Source: Lentzea aerocolonigenes (GTDB taxonomy: Bacteria > Actinomycetota > Actinomycetes > Mycobacteriales > Pseudonocardiaceae). From it: a stretch of 39,543 nucleotides of DNA. Below, in pieces: positions 16,557 through 24,976 of the stretch; position 1 is the first letter of the stretch; each line of letters starts with the position of its first letter. The translations under genes and the position numbers were made by a program. The stretch spans positions 1-39,543 of the forward strand of contig NZ_JYJG01000063.1 of NCBI RefSeq assembly GCF_000955955.1. Reading direction: 5' to 3'. A model generated the notes under the pieces. That model did not search any database and was not told where the DNA came from. It saw nothing but the letters and a program-made list of their open reading frames with translations.

Positions 16557-16590
16557 GAACGCCCCGCGCCTGTGAAGGCGCGGGGCGTTC
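16557..16590. terminator. Bidirectional terminator between kinase gene and phage lysis genes
   Basis: Perfect 14-bp arms, gaacgccccgcgcc (16557-16570) and ggcgcggggcgttc (16577-16590), enclose a tgtgaa loop. It lies between convergent genes ending at 16541 and 16595, so it separates accessory transcripts from the late operon. Confidence 0.87.
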
Positions 16591-16594
16591 GTCG

Positions 16595-16861
16595 TTACGG
16601 GGTCTCGTGCTTGCCGAGGTAAGTCGGCGGCTGTGTGGAGCCGAGCAGGATGCGGGTCAGCCAGTCGGGCAGGCTCGCCTCGATCTTCCGCAGTAGCGGG
16701 TACACGACGCCGAGCACTATCGGCAGGACGACGAGGTTGGTCGCGTTGCCGAGTGCGTCGGTGAGGTAGGCCGGTGCGCCGATGCTCACCAGGCCCGTGA
16801 TGAGCGCTGCCCACGCGCCGGGTACGACGGTGCGAAGCCACGCGATGACGGTGTCGGACAT
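16595..16861 (-). CDS. Putative phage holin
   Basis: This 88-aa protein has two hydrophobic segments (AWAALITGLVSIGAPAYL and NLVVLPIVLGVVYPLL) and a polar tail ending PTYLGKHETP. Small two-helix membrane proteins next to a lysin are usually holins, which open the membrane to let lysin reach the wall. ATG 16861 is chosen because AGGAGG precedes it; a longer frame to 16948 lacks support. It is the last gene of the late operon, just before the bidirectional terminator. Confidence 0.75.
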   Translation of the reverse strand: MSDTVIAWLRTVVPGAWAALITGLVSIGAPAYLTDALGNATNLVVLPIVLGVVYPLLRKIEASLPDWLTRILLGSTQPPTYLGKHETP

Positions 16862-16919
16862 GGTCCTCCTGTAGGGGTTGGGGCTTGCCGAGCACGAACG
16901 TGAGCTCGGCGGTTTCGGG

Positions 16920-17057
16920 TCAGTCCCGGTGGGCGAGTTCGTCCTCACCAGCTCGTAGCTGCGCCTCGATCTCGCCGACGCGGCGCCAGGCGTGCGCGGC
17001 GAGCAGGACGAGGACCAGGCCGAGAGCGGCCAAAGCCGCGGTGCGCACGACGGTCAC
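16920..17057 (-). CDS. Small membrane protein of lysis cassette
   Basis: This 45-aa protein starts at GTG 17057, which overlaps the lysin stop as GTGA. It has one transmembrane helix (AALAALGLVLVLLAAHAW) followed by a charged helix (RRVGEIEAQLRAGEDELAHR). The topology resembles small lysis accessory proteins, such as second holins or spanin-like proteins. Translation is probably coupled to the lysin. The gene is short and has no homologue that I recognise, so the role is inferred from position. Confidence 0.6.
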   Translation of the reverse strand: MTVVRTAALAALGLVLVLLAAHAWRRVGEIEAQLRAGEDELAHRD

Positions 17058-17743
17058 CCGCCGGCCAGGCGGCGCCATGTCGCCGGCCCGACGACGCCGT
17101 CGACGTCGAGCCCGGCGCGGCCCTGCATATAGCGCACGCGGGCCTCGGTGAGCGGCCCGAAATCGCCGTCGACGCCGAGTGCGGGCAGGCTCGGATACCA
17201 GGCGTTGAGGATGCGCTGCACCTCGCTCACCGCCGGTCCGGTCGAGCCTCGCCGGATCGTCGGACGCTGACCGGGCGCCGGTGGCGTCGGCGCCGGAGCA
17301 CCACCGCCACCGCCGAGGACCTGCTGCACGCGCTGCGCGGTGAGGGTGCGCGCGGAGTTCCACGAGAGTTCGACGTGCAGGTGATCGTGGTGCGGGTGGG
17401 TGCCGTTGTACGGGCGCCATCCGGCGTTGGGGTAGGAGCCGGACCAGATGCGCCGGTTGTAGATGACGCACTGCACGCCCAGCTCGGCCGAGCTGTTGAT
17501 CAGCTTGTCGGCGAGCACCTGCGCCCATCCGGCGCCGACGGGCACGCCGAGATCGGTCGCGCGGCCCTCGCCGTGCAGGCTGGTCGTGTTGCTGCCGGGG
17601 ATGACGGCGCAGTTGTAGATGCCGAGGTTGTAGCCGCCCTGTGCGCGGTAGGCGCCGAGGAACCACGCCATGAGCGCCTGTGCGCCGCTGGTGGGTCCGC
17701 CAGTGCAGGACTTCGCTTCCTCGTATCCGACGTAGATGCCCAT
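17054..17743 (-). CDS. Endolysin: M15-type peptidase with C-terminal peptidoglycan-binding domain
   Basis: This 229-aa protein contains a VanY/M15-like catalytic region with metal-ligand motifs HGEGRATDLG (H57, D64) and HPHHDHLHVEL (around H121-H123). A Gly/Pro-rich linker (about 145-162) leads to a PG_binding_1 domain (STGPAVSEVQRILNAW, DGDFGPLTEARVRYMQ, DGVVGPATW). It should cut stem-peptide bonds of peptidoglycan for host lysis. ATG 17743 has AGGAGG, which lies in the end of the upstream small gene. No signal peptide is seen, consistent with holin-dependent release. Confidence 0.9.
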   Translation of the reverse strand: MGIYVGYEEAKSCTGGPTSGAQALMAWFLGAYRAQGGYNLGIYNCAVIPGSNTTSLHGEGRATDLGVPVGAGWAQVLADKLINSSAELGVQCVIYNRRIWSGSYPNAGWRPYNGTHPHHDHLHVELSWNSARTLTAQRVQQVLGGGGGAPAPTPPAPGQRPTIRRGSTGPAVSEVQRILNAWYPSLPALGVDGDFGPLTEARVRYMQGRAGLDVDGVVGPATWRRLAGG

Positions 17744-17745
17744 GT

Positions 17746-17886
17746 TCAGGCCTCCTCGGTGACGGGGGTGGCGTCGGCGAACGGCTCGACGTAGTCGGCG
17801 TGCGTAGGGTCCGTGATCGGTTCGGGCGTGAGGTCCAGCGCATCGGGGCCGACGACGTCGCCGGTGTCGGGTGTCGGTGCGGTCAT
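17746..17886 (-). CDS. Small acidic protein upstream of lysin
   Basis: A 46-aa frame, MTAPTPDTGDVVGPDALDL to TPVTEEA, starts at ATG 17886 with a GAGAGGA box. It is Pro-, Asp- and Thr-rich and has no recognisable domain. Its stop ends 2 nt before the lysin ATG, so it probably belongs to the late operon and may help translational coupling. Short acidic proteins of this kind are common near actinophage tail/lysis borders. The function is unknown. Confidence 0.6.
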   Translation of the reverse strand: MTAPTPDTGDVVGPDALDLTPEPITDPTHADYVEPFADATPVTEEA

Positions 17887-17929
17887 GAGTTCCTCTCCGG
17901 TCGGTACTGCGGTTGGGCGTGCGCCATCG

Positions 17930-17952
17930 GCCGACGCACTCGGTGCGTCGGC
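17930..17952 (-). terminator. Hairpin between tail-region gene and lysis cassette
   Basis: A 9-bp perfect stem (gccgacgca at 17930-17938, tgcgtcggc at 17944-17952) with a 5-nt loop lies between leftward genes ending at 17970 and starting at 17886. There is no T-run. It may be a weak or partial terminator that modulates lysis-gene expression. Confidence 0.4.
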
Positions 17953-17969
17953 TGGTCGGCGAGTTCGGG

Positions 17970-18539
17970 CTAGGTGGTGTGCAGGCTCGGCGCGAGCTGC
18001 TCGCGCACGACGTCGCGATCGAGGGCGATCTGCCCGGCGTCGCGGGCCACGAGCGAGCGCAGTTCGGCGAGCCCGCGGTCGTCGACGATGGTCACGCTCG
18101 TGCGGATAGCGTCGATCTCGTCCGCGCGCATCCGGCGGGCCTTGGCGGTGAGGTCCTCGACGTCGTTCTCGGCCTGCTCGATTTCCTGCGTCATCTTGAC
18201 CAGCAGGTCGTCGCTGATTTCGGCGTCGCTGCTGGCTGTGGCGCCTCCGAGGTGCGCCCGTGCGTACAGGGCGAACACGCGTGCCTGCTGCGCCTCGGCG
18301 GCTGTGTAGAGCGAGGCCTCGATCGTTCCCGGCGGGAGCGGTTCGCCTCGGTAGCTGTGCAAGCGCCAGTCGAGGACGATCAGCGGGTTGTCGACGCCGT
18401 ACAGCTCAAGGTCGGCGGCGATCGCCGAGCGTGGCAGCACATACAGCTCGATCCCGAGGTCGGTGCGCTGCGTGATCCGGTAGCACGGGCCGAGGCCCGG
18501 TTCGTCGGTGATCTCGGTACTGATGATCTCGATATGCAT
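17970..18539 (-). CDS. Phage tail-region protein of unknown function
   Basis: This 189-aa protein starts MHIEIISTEITDEPGLGPCY and has a predicted helical middle (DLLVKMTQEIEQAENDVEDLTAKARRM broken into heptad-like runs), followed by an acidic C-terminal half. It lies directly downstream of the large tail protein with its ATG one base after the stop at 18541, so it is translationally linked. Its position between tail fibre and lysin suggests a tail-tip accessory or chaperone. No domain was recognised. Confidence 0.72.
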   Translation of the reverse strand: MHIEIISTEITDEPGLGPCYRITQRTDLGIELYVLPRSAIAADLELYGVDNPLIVLDWRLHSYRGEPLPPGTIEASLYTAAEAQQARVFALYARAHLGGATASSDAEISDDLLVKMTQEIEQAENDVEDLTAKARRMRADEIDAIRTSVTIVDDRGLAELRSLVARDAGQIALDRDVVREQLAPSLHTT

Positions 18540-18540
18540 T

Positions 18541-21500
18541 TCAGGCAGTCCTCACGATCAACCAATGGATGTCGATCTCGGCGCCGCGAGACCAGTTGAA
18601 CTGAAATCCCCTGTTGTCCCAACGTGTTACGCCCCAGGTGACGCCGTCTTGTGGGGCACCGGTGACGATCGTGCAGTGCGGGACAGGGGAACCGACGGTG
18701 ACGGTGCCGCCGTGGTCGATGCGGATCGAGAAGGCGCCGGGGTTGACGTGGGTGATGCCGAACCCGAGCATCCGGGTGTTGGACATGCCACGGGGCAGGA
18801 TGCCGTCGATGAACAGCTTTCCGCCGCCCTCGGCGTTCATGCTCACGCTGGTGTTGGTGTCCCCGAACTGCTTGCCCAGGAACCACGCGCCGCCCTTGCG
18901 CATGATCAGGTCGACGCGGCCTGAGCTGTTGCCGGTCTGCTCGGCGGACAGCGCCCACAGGGTGCCGTCGTCACGGGCGTGCACGGTGGGCTCGAACCCT
19001 GGAGATCCGGCCAGGCCGGTGAAGTGGATGCCGGGATAGCCGCCGAACGCGCTCGACGTGACGATCGCCCGGACACCGCTAGTGCCGGTGCGCAGGGTGC
19101 CCGCGATGTCGGCGGCGCCGGTCGCCCCGGAAATCTCGACGGTGCGCGTCCCGGCGGAGTTCCACGCGTGAATGCCGTCCTCGTCGAGCTGCACGCGCGG
19201 GTCGTCGTCCGAGGTGCGAATCGTGGCGCCGGTGATGGTCTTGCCGTCGATGGCATCGGCGGCGATCTTGCTTGCGGTGATGGCTCCGGCGCGGATGGCT
19301 CCGGCTGTGATCGAGCCGACGGCGAGCTGATCGGCGGTGATGCTGTTCGCGACGATCTTGTCGCCGTAGATCGGTTTGCCGACGAGGTCGGGCGGCACGA
19401 GCGGGCGCGTGCTGATCGTCGCCGGGTCGGACACGGCCGAGGTGTTGCCGCTGCGGTCGGCGGCGACGAGGTGGAAGCGGCGGCCCTGGTTGTACGGCTG
19501 GTCGGTGACGACGATGCCCCCGGCGCCTTCCAACTGCCCGACGCGTACCGGTCCGGTCGAGGCGGGCGGCTGCACGGTGAGCGTGCCGACGGATGCCTGC
19601 GGCCATTCGAGGTAGACCCCGGCGGCCGTGCCGTCCAGCTCGGCGAACTCCGACTCGGTAAGCGTGTTGGTGTGCACGGAAGTTCCGTTGACGAACACCT
19701 CAACCGCACGGCCGCGCACCGCCAGGGCGAGCGTGAGCCTGTCGAGCGAGGCCCCGGCGGGCAGCGTCAGCGGTACCTCGCGGTTGCTGGTCGCGGCGTC
19801 GACGTAGAGAACGAGCGGGTTGGCCGTGTCGTTGCGGCGTACCAACGCATACACGGCCCGTTCCTTGTACGGCCACTCCTGTGACGGCCCAGGGGCGTAC
19901 CGGACGTAGACCCCGGCGCGGTACTGCGTGCCGACCTTGAGATCAGCGGCGGTGACCGTGTAGTCCCGCGCGCCGGTGTCCCTGGTCGCCAACAGGTCCG
20001 AGCCGCCGGTGATGGTGAGCTTGTTGCCCGCCACGGTGTACGCGGGCGCTCCGCCGCTGGACGAGTGCAGGGCCGTCCACAGTGCAGGGTCGAGCTTGTT
20101 GTCGCTGTAGGTCCAGGTGTCCGACCACAGCGGGGCGTCGCTGCTCGCCTGCATCCACACGTCGACGTGTGAGAAGTCGCTCGGCATGATCTCGCCTGCG
20201 GCGCCCTTGCCGTCCCAGTCGACATGGATCACGCCGAGCCTGGTCGACAGGCGCGGCGCCGATGGCCGCGGTGGTGCCTCGGCGTCGGCGGCGATGGTGA
20301 CGGCGTAGGTGTTCGACCACGGGCCGATGACCCCGGCGCGGCTGACGGCACGGACCTTGAACGCCCACTCGGTGCCGACGTCGTAGGGCGAGCTGGTCGC
20401 GGTGTTGTCGGGGTGCTGGGTGTCGGTGAGCTTGGACCAGGTGAGCCCGGCGACGTTAGGTCGCTGGTACAGCTCGTAGCGGGCGACCTCGATCGCCGTT
20501 CCGTCGGTGGCCTTGTCGACGGTGCCCCACGTGGCGGTGATCTGCCCGCGCGCGGCACCGTCAGAGTCGAGATATGCGGTCGTCGCGACGATCAGCCCGG
20601 CCGGTGCGGCGGGGTCGCGCGTGTCCGGGCCTTCCGGTGCCGGGCGAGTGCCCGAGCCGCCGCTCGCCGTCGAGCCTCCGACAATGCCCGCGGTGCGCTT
20701 GGCGAGCCGCAAGTCGCGTTCGAGGAACCGGTCGTTCAAGACGAGGTTGCCGCCGAGCGTGCCCGCCTGGTCGCGAGTGAGGGCGATCTGCCGGACCCGC
20801 AGCGACGCGAGCGAGCCACCGTCGCCGGGCGCGAGCACGTAATCGCCGGGCCGGTAATCCCGCAGCGGCAACCACTTCGCGGCACCGAACGACACGGCAC
20901 GGGTGATCTGCACGCGTTCGCGGCCGGTGCGGTCGAGTTCGGCCTGCGCGAGCAGCCGCATGGTGCCCTCGTCGCGCACCCCGCCTTGGGTGATGAAGCT
21001 TTCCCAACGACCCCAAGGGGTTGGGGCGTTGGGGTTGGTCAGTTCGAGCCTGGCGGTGCCCTCGCCCTTGACGTAGACGGCGGATGCGAGTTCCTCGAAC
21101 GTGCCCTCGTCCGGGGCGTCGGTGACGTCGCGCCCGAGGCGCAGGTCGACGGGGGCGCCGCCGGCTGTGAGGTCGCGGGCGAGGACGGTGTCGGCGTTGA
21201 AAAGCCGCAGCGTGCGGCTGGTCATGACCCAGTCGACGACGCCCTGCTCGGCCAGGTTGTCCACCACGGTGAGCACGTCGATACCAGGTTCGTAAGCAAT
21301 CGTGAGGACCTTGGCCCACGGCTGCCCGGCGCTGTCGGCGCTCGGCGTGAAGTCGACCGCGAGACCGGGCAGCGCGCCACGGGCCTTGGCCTCGCCGAGC
21401 AGCGTCGCGACCACCGTGCCAGCCGTGGCCGAGGCAAAAGGGCGCTTGCCCTCGGCGTTGTCGTGCTGGGAGGGGAACAACCGGGCCTTGCGCAGCATCC

Positions 21501-21807
21501 ACGAGTAGGCGGGCAGCTCGAACGACCGCGTCCCGGTCGGATCGACAACGTTGCCCGATCGCTTGATGCGCAGGAACCGCCCGCCGAGGATCTCCGACCA
21601 ACCTCCTGCAGAAGGGTCGTAGGCCTCGACGGCGACCTCGATCGGGTTCGCGAGCAGGCCGGCGCCCGGTGCTCCGAGCGCGTAGGACAACCGCAGTGAG
21701 CCGACGTCGTCGAGCGGCACGGCCACGTCGAGCGAGAGCGGAGTCGGCAGCACGCCGAGACGGGGACCGTTCGGCGTGTGTGCGACGAGACGCACGTCGA
21801 AGCTCAC
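18541..21807 (-). CDS. Large phage tail/receptor-binding protein (Gp37-like N-terminus, FN3-like repeats)
   Basis: This 1088-aa tail-tip protein starts at GTG 21807, which overlaps the upstream stop as GTGA. The N-terminal 350 residues (VSFDVRLVAHTPNG, later YRPGDYVLAPGDGGSLASLR) resemble the siphovirus ReqiPepy6 Gp37-like tail domain. FN3-like segments follow (ITATWGTVDKATDGTAIEVA; EWAFKVRAVSRAGVIGPWSN), then a lectin-like stretch. A coiled SIT/AGA repeat region comes next (SITADQLAVGSITAGAIRAG), and the distal DxDGI-type fibre domain is similar to other actinophage fibres. It probably contacts the host surface. The longer open frame to 22086 is rejected because it overlaps the Dit-like gene. 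Confidence 0.86.
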   Translation of the reverse strand: MSFDVRLVAHTPNGPRLGVLPTPLSLDVAVPLDDVGSLRLSYALGAPGAGLLANPIEVAVEAYDPSAGGWSEILGGRFLRIKRSGNVVDPTGTRSFELPAYSWMLRKARLFPSQHDNAEGKRPFASATAGTVVATLLGEAKARGALPGLAVDFTPSADSAGQPWAKVLTIAYEPGIDVLTVVDNLAEQGVVDWVMTSRTLRLFNADTVLARDLTAGGAPVDLRLGRDVTDAPDEGTFEELASAVYVKGEGTARLELTNPNAPTPWGRWESFITQGGVRDEGTMRLLAQAELDRTGRERVQITRAVSFGAAKWLPLRDYRPGDYVLAPGDGGSLASLRVRQIALTRDQAGTLGGNLVLNDRFLERDLRLAKRTAGIVGGSTASGGSGTRPAPEGPDTRDPAAPAGLIVATTAYLDSDGAARGQITATWGTVDKATDGTAIEVARYELYQRPNVAGLTWSKLTDTQHPDNTATSSPYDVGTEWAFKVRAVSRAGVIGPWSNTYAVTIAADAEAPPRPSAPRLSTRLGVIHVDWDGKGAAGEIMPSDFSHVDVWMQASSDAPLWSDTWTYSDNKLDPALWTALHSSSGGAPAYTVAGNKLTITGGSDLLATRDTGARDYTVTAADLKVGTQYRAGVYVRYAPGPSQEWPYKERAVYALVRRNDTANPLVLYVDAATSNREVPLTLPAGASLDRLTLALAVRGRAVEVFVNGTSVHTNTLTESEFAELDGTAAGVYLEWPQASVGTLTVQPPASTGPVRVGQLEGAGGIVVTDQPYNQGRRFHLVAADRSGNTSAVSDPATISTRPLVPPDLVGKPIYGDKIVANSITADQLAVGSITAGAIRAGAITASKIAADAIDGKTITGATIRTSDDDPRVQLDEDGIHAWNSAGTRTVEISGATGAADIAGTLRTGTSGVRAIVTSSAFGGYPGIHFTGLAGSPGFEPTVHARDDGTLWALSAEQTGNSSGRVDLIMRKGGAWFLGKQFGDTNTSVSMNAEGGGKLFIDGILPRGMSNTRMLGFGITHVNPGAFSIRIDHGGTVTVGSPVPHCTIVTGAPQDGVTWGVTRWDNRGFQFNWSRGAEIDIHWLIVRTA

Positions 21808-22658
21808 AGGTACGCCCTTCTCGCTCGCAGCTCGACGAGCGTGGTGTCGCTGGTGCCGGTGCCCTCGACGAGCACCTGCACACCACGGTCGTGTGCCGAT
21901 GTCACCGGCCGAGGCGTGAGCGCCAGGAACCGCGAGCCAGAGCCGGGGCCACCGGTGACGACGCGTCCGGTCGCGTTCGCTTCGGTGCCGTCGAACGACA
22001 CCGACGGCGCCTCGTGCGCGTCCATCCGTCCGCAGTGCACCCGCAGCGCCCGCCCGGTCGCCAGGGCGCCGGGGTAGCCGACCCATCCACCGGTAGCGGT
22101 GTCGGTGATCCGCAGATCAGTCATCGGCCCGGTGATCCGCAGGACGGCGTCGACAACGGGCGCGGTCGCTCCGTCGAGGATCTCGACCCGCTGAACTGCG
22201 CCGATCGTGCGCGTGGTCCAGGCGGACGCCGTCGAATCGCGCCAGTACACGCCGGGCACGCGCAGCACCACGGCGAGCCGAGCACGAGCGGCACCGATCC
22301 ACACCTGCGGTTCGGACGCGGAGATCACCGCGGCCTCGGCGGCGACCTCGCCGATACCGGGTGCGGCCCGGTATCGGACGTCGAGCAGCCGGTGCCGCAC
22401 ACCGAACAGCGCGTACAGGGCTTGCAGGTTGGCGTCGAGCCCGGCGGCGCCACGATCGACGCCGTCTGGGCCGACGCCACGCACTCCGAGGTGCAGGCCG
22501 ATCGTGGTCGCCTCGACGTCCTCGCCGACCATCGGCAGCACACCAGCGCGACCGGGCACGGCGACGGACGCGGCCCGCACGCCGGGCAACGGGCGGACCT
22601 GCGTCCCGGTGAGCAACTTCCAGCAGCCCGAGGGGTGATCGAGCGTGACACCGTCCAC
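21804..22658 (-). CDS. Distal tail (Dit)-like protein
   Basis: This 284-aa protein lies between tape measure and tail-fibre genes, the usual Dit position, and is beta-rich throughout. Segments such as GVLPMVGEDVEATTIGLHL and LLDVRYRAAPGIGEVAAEA fit a distal tail hub, which joins the tail tube to the tip. GTG 22658 is used. A CTG 18 nt upstream in frame would give LATYTVDG, a plausible native start, but no ribosome site decides it. The stop overlaps the next gene as GTGA. Confidence 0.78.
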   Translation of the reverse strand: MDGVTLDHPSGCWKLLTGTQVRPLPGVRAASVAVPGRAGVLPMVGEDVEATTIGLHLGVRGVGPDGVDRGAAGLDANLQALYALFGVRHRLLDVRYRAAPGIGEVAAEAAVISASEPQVWIGAARARLAVVLRVPGVYWRDSTASAWTTRTIGAVQRVEILDGATAPVVDAVLRITGPMTDLRITDTATGGWVGYPGALATGRALRVHCGRMDAHEAPSVSFDGTEANATGRVVTGGPGSGSRFLALTPRPVTSAHDRGVQVLVEGTGTSDTTLVELRARRAYL

Positions 22659-22674
22659 TGTGTACGTCGCCAGG

Positions 22675-24945
22675 TCAGATCACCCCCAGCGCGCCCGCGT
22701 ACTGCAACGATCGGTTGACCGTCGTCGAGGTCGGCTCGGCCTGCGGGTAGTGGTTGGTCACGTGCACCACCGGACCCGCAGCACGACGCGGGTCGAACGG
22801 GTCCAGCGAGCCCGAGCCTGTACCGGTCGGCGTGGCAAGTCGGGGCGCCGGAATGACCACCTTGGGAATCGGCGGAAGTGCTGCCATGTCAAGGAAAGCG
22901 CGGTCCACCGCACCCGACATGCGGCCAAGTCCGACGACGAGCCCCTCGCCGACGTGCACGCCTGCCTCGGCGGCGAGGCGCGACGGCGAGCGGATGCCGA
23001 AGAAGTCCAGCACGGAGCCCCACGCCGATTTGACCATCCCGAGCAGCTTGTCGCGGATGGCGCCCGCCATCGACGAGAAGCCGCCGAGCAGGCCTCGGAT
23101 GATGTTCACGCCGGTGTCGTGCAGCAGACGGCCAAGGTCGCCGAGCGCGCCGAGGATGCGCTGCGGGATGCCCCGCAGCCAGTCGACCGCCTCGGACCAC
23201 TTCTGAACGATCCAGTCCTTGACCTGGCCGAACCAGGCACCCACCTTGCCGGGCAGCGAGCCGAGCCAGCCGACCGCGTCGAGCACCCACTGAACGGCGA
23301 GCCGGACCCCGGCAACGATCGTGTCCCAGTGCTTGATGATCAGGCCCGGCAGGCTCCAGTTGAGGAACAACCACAGCAGGAAGTCGACGGCCTTCTGCAC
23401 CGCGCCGACGATCCACTCCCACGCTGTGCGTCCGGCCGCAACCAGCCAGTCCCACGCGGCGCCGACGGCCGCAACGATGGTGTCCCAGTTGGTCACGATC
23501 AGCACGACGAGTGCGATCGTTGCCGCGACCAGCAGCGCCCACGGGTTGATCATCATGAGGACGTTCAGCACGCGGACGGCGACGCCGACGACCTGAAACG
23601 CTTGTGCCGCAGCGTAAAGACCGATCGCGAGCGGGCCGAGCCACACCATGTTTTCCGAGAGGAAAGTAGCCAGGTCCAGCAGCAGCGGAGTAGCGACGAT
23701 CAGGGCGGCGGTGAGCACCGAACCGAGCTGCGTCGCGAGCTGCGCGAAACCGGGCACGAGCGCGACGACCACCGGGGCGAGTTGCCGCAGCGCGGTCAGC
23801 ACCACGCCGGTGACCACGCCCGAGACCGTGCCGAGCAGTGACGCGAGTGAGGCGAGCGCTTGCTGTCCCTCGAACGACTCCAGGAACCCGCGCACCATGC
23901 CCGTGACCCGCGTGAGCGTGTCGAGCAGGCTCGCCCCGCCGGTGTCCAACGCGCCGTAGACGGCGCCCACGATGCCGAACAGGTTGCCGAACACGTCGCC
24001 GAGCTGCCCCAGCGTGGAAATGCCGGCCGAAATCCACTCGCCGAGCCGACCGCTTTCCCTTGCCTGGCTTACGAATTCGGCCGCTGACTGTGCGGCCGAG
24101 CCGAACCCATCCGTCATGCCGGGCAGGAACGTCGTCCCGACCGCGACCAGGTCGAGCAGGATCGACACGAGCGGCTGCACCACCGTGGTGGTGTTGCCGA
24201 TCGACGTCCGGACCTGCCCGAAGATCCCCGAGACGGTCTGTACCTGGTTGGCCTCGGCGAGGAAACCGGCCGTCCCGCGCGCTGCGGTGTTGAACTCCGC
24301 GGTGATCCCCGATAGCCCGGATTTCAGCACGGGCAGGTATCCGCTGCCGAGTGCCCGCATGTCGTCGGCGAGCCCGGCGAACAGGTTCTCTTGCGTCTCC
24401 TGCTTGACGGCTTTCCACGCCGGAGCGAGGTCCCGCACGGCGAGCGCGGTAGAGCGTGCTGCGGGCGAGAGCTTTTCGAGGCTCTGCGCGAACTTCTCCG
24501 GATCGTCCATTGAGGACATGGCATCGCCGAACCCGGACATGCCGACCTTGGCGGCGAACATGCCGACACCGACCGCGACACCGATAGCGGGCAGCAGCGC
24601 CAGGGCGCCGCCGAGCGAGGCGACGATCGGCACGACCCCGTGCACGACCGACGACGCGGTCGCCACGTTGGACATTGACAGCGCGAGGCGCCCGAACGAC
24701 GTGCCCGCCCGGTTGCCGACGTCCTCGACCTTGTCGGCGTACTCGCGGAGCCTGCCGAGCCCGGCGCCGAACCCCTTGCCCGAGGCCTCGCCCTCGGCGA
24801 CGAACCGCCCGCGCAGGTCCCGCAGGCGGCCGTTGGCGTCGCGGCTGAACTTGTCGAGGTCGCCTCGGCTCTTGGCGAGGCCTCGGTTCCAGCCGCTTCC
24901 GTCGATCTTGAGGAACCCGACCAGTTCGCCGATGGTCAACGCCAC
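22675..24945 (-). CDS. Tail tape measure protein
   Basis: This 756-aa protein has the composition of a tape measure protein: Ala/Gly/Val-rich, with many hydrophobic stretches (GVVPIVASLGGALALLPAIG, GLYAAAQAFQVVGVAVRVLN, INPWALLVAATIALVVLIV). It has a helical N-terminal half and repeated W-containing amphipathic helices (GAAWDWLVAAGRTAWEWIVG). It sets tail length and helps DNA passage. It follows the tail chaperone genes with a frameshift, which is diagnostic. GTG 24945 lies 31 nt after the frameshifted chaperone stop. The C-terminus is Pro/Thr-rich. Confidence 0.92.
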   Translation of the reverse strand: MALTIGELVGFLKIDGSGWNRGLAKSRGDLDKFSRDANGRLRDLRGRFVAEGEASGKGFGAGLGRLREYADKVEDVGNRAGTSFGRLALSMSNVATASSVVHGVVPIVASLGGALALLPAIGVAVGVGMFAAKVGMSGFGDAMSSMDDPEKFAQSLEKLSPAARSTALAVRDLAPAWKAVKQETQENLFAGLADDMRALGSGYLPVLKSGLSGITAEFNTAARGTAGFLAEANQVQTVSGIFGQVRTSIGNTTTVVQPLVSILLDLVAVGTTFLPGMTDGFGSAAQSAAEFVSQARESGRLGEWISAGISTLGQLGDVFGNLFGIVGAVYGALDTGGASLLDTLTRVTGMVRGFLESFEGQQALASLASLLGTVSGVVTGVVLTALRQLAPVVVALVPGFAQLATQLGSVLTAALIVATPLLLDLATFLSENMVWLGPLAIGLYAAAQAFQVVGVAVRVLNVLMMINPWALLVAATIALVVLIVTNWDTIVAAVGAAWDWLVAAGRTAWEWIVGAVQKAVDFLLWLFLNWSLPGLIIKHWDTIVAGVRLAVQWVLDAVGWLGSLPGKVGAWFGQVKDWIVQKWSEAVDWLRGIPQRILGALGDLGRLLHDTGVNIIRGLLGGFSSMAGAIRDKLLGMVKSAWGSVLDFFGIRSPSRLAAEAGVHVGEGLVVGLGRMSGAVDRAFLDMAALPPIPKVVIPAPRLATPTGTGSGSLDPFDPRRAAGPVVHVTNHYPQAEPTSTTVNRSLQYAGALGVI

Positions 24946-24976
24946 GGGGCATCACCCCCGGCGGCTGGACGGGCGC

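Noticed and set aside
20224..21699. 491-codon plus-strand frame opposite the large tail protein
   Set aside because: Gly/Arg/Asp-rich shadow with no start signal; the tail protein has clear repeats and domain order.
18541..22086. 1181-codon version of the large tail protein
   Set aside because: The first 93 codons are an Arg-rich shadow of the Dit-like gene; GTGA overlap supports 21807.
22889..24955. 688-codon minus-strand frame overlapping the tape measure gene in another frame
   Set aside because: Almost only Arg, Gly, Ala and Pro; typical out-of-frame reading of a GC-rich gene, and the tape measure frame has normal composition.
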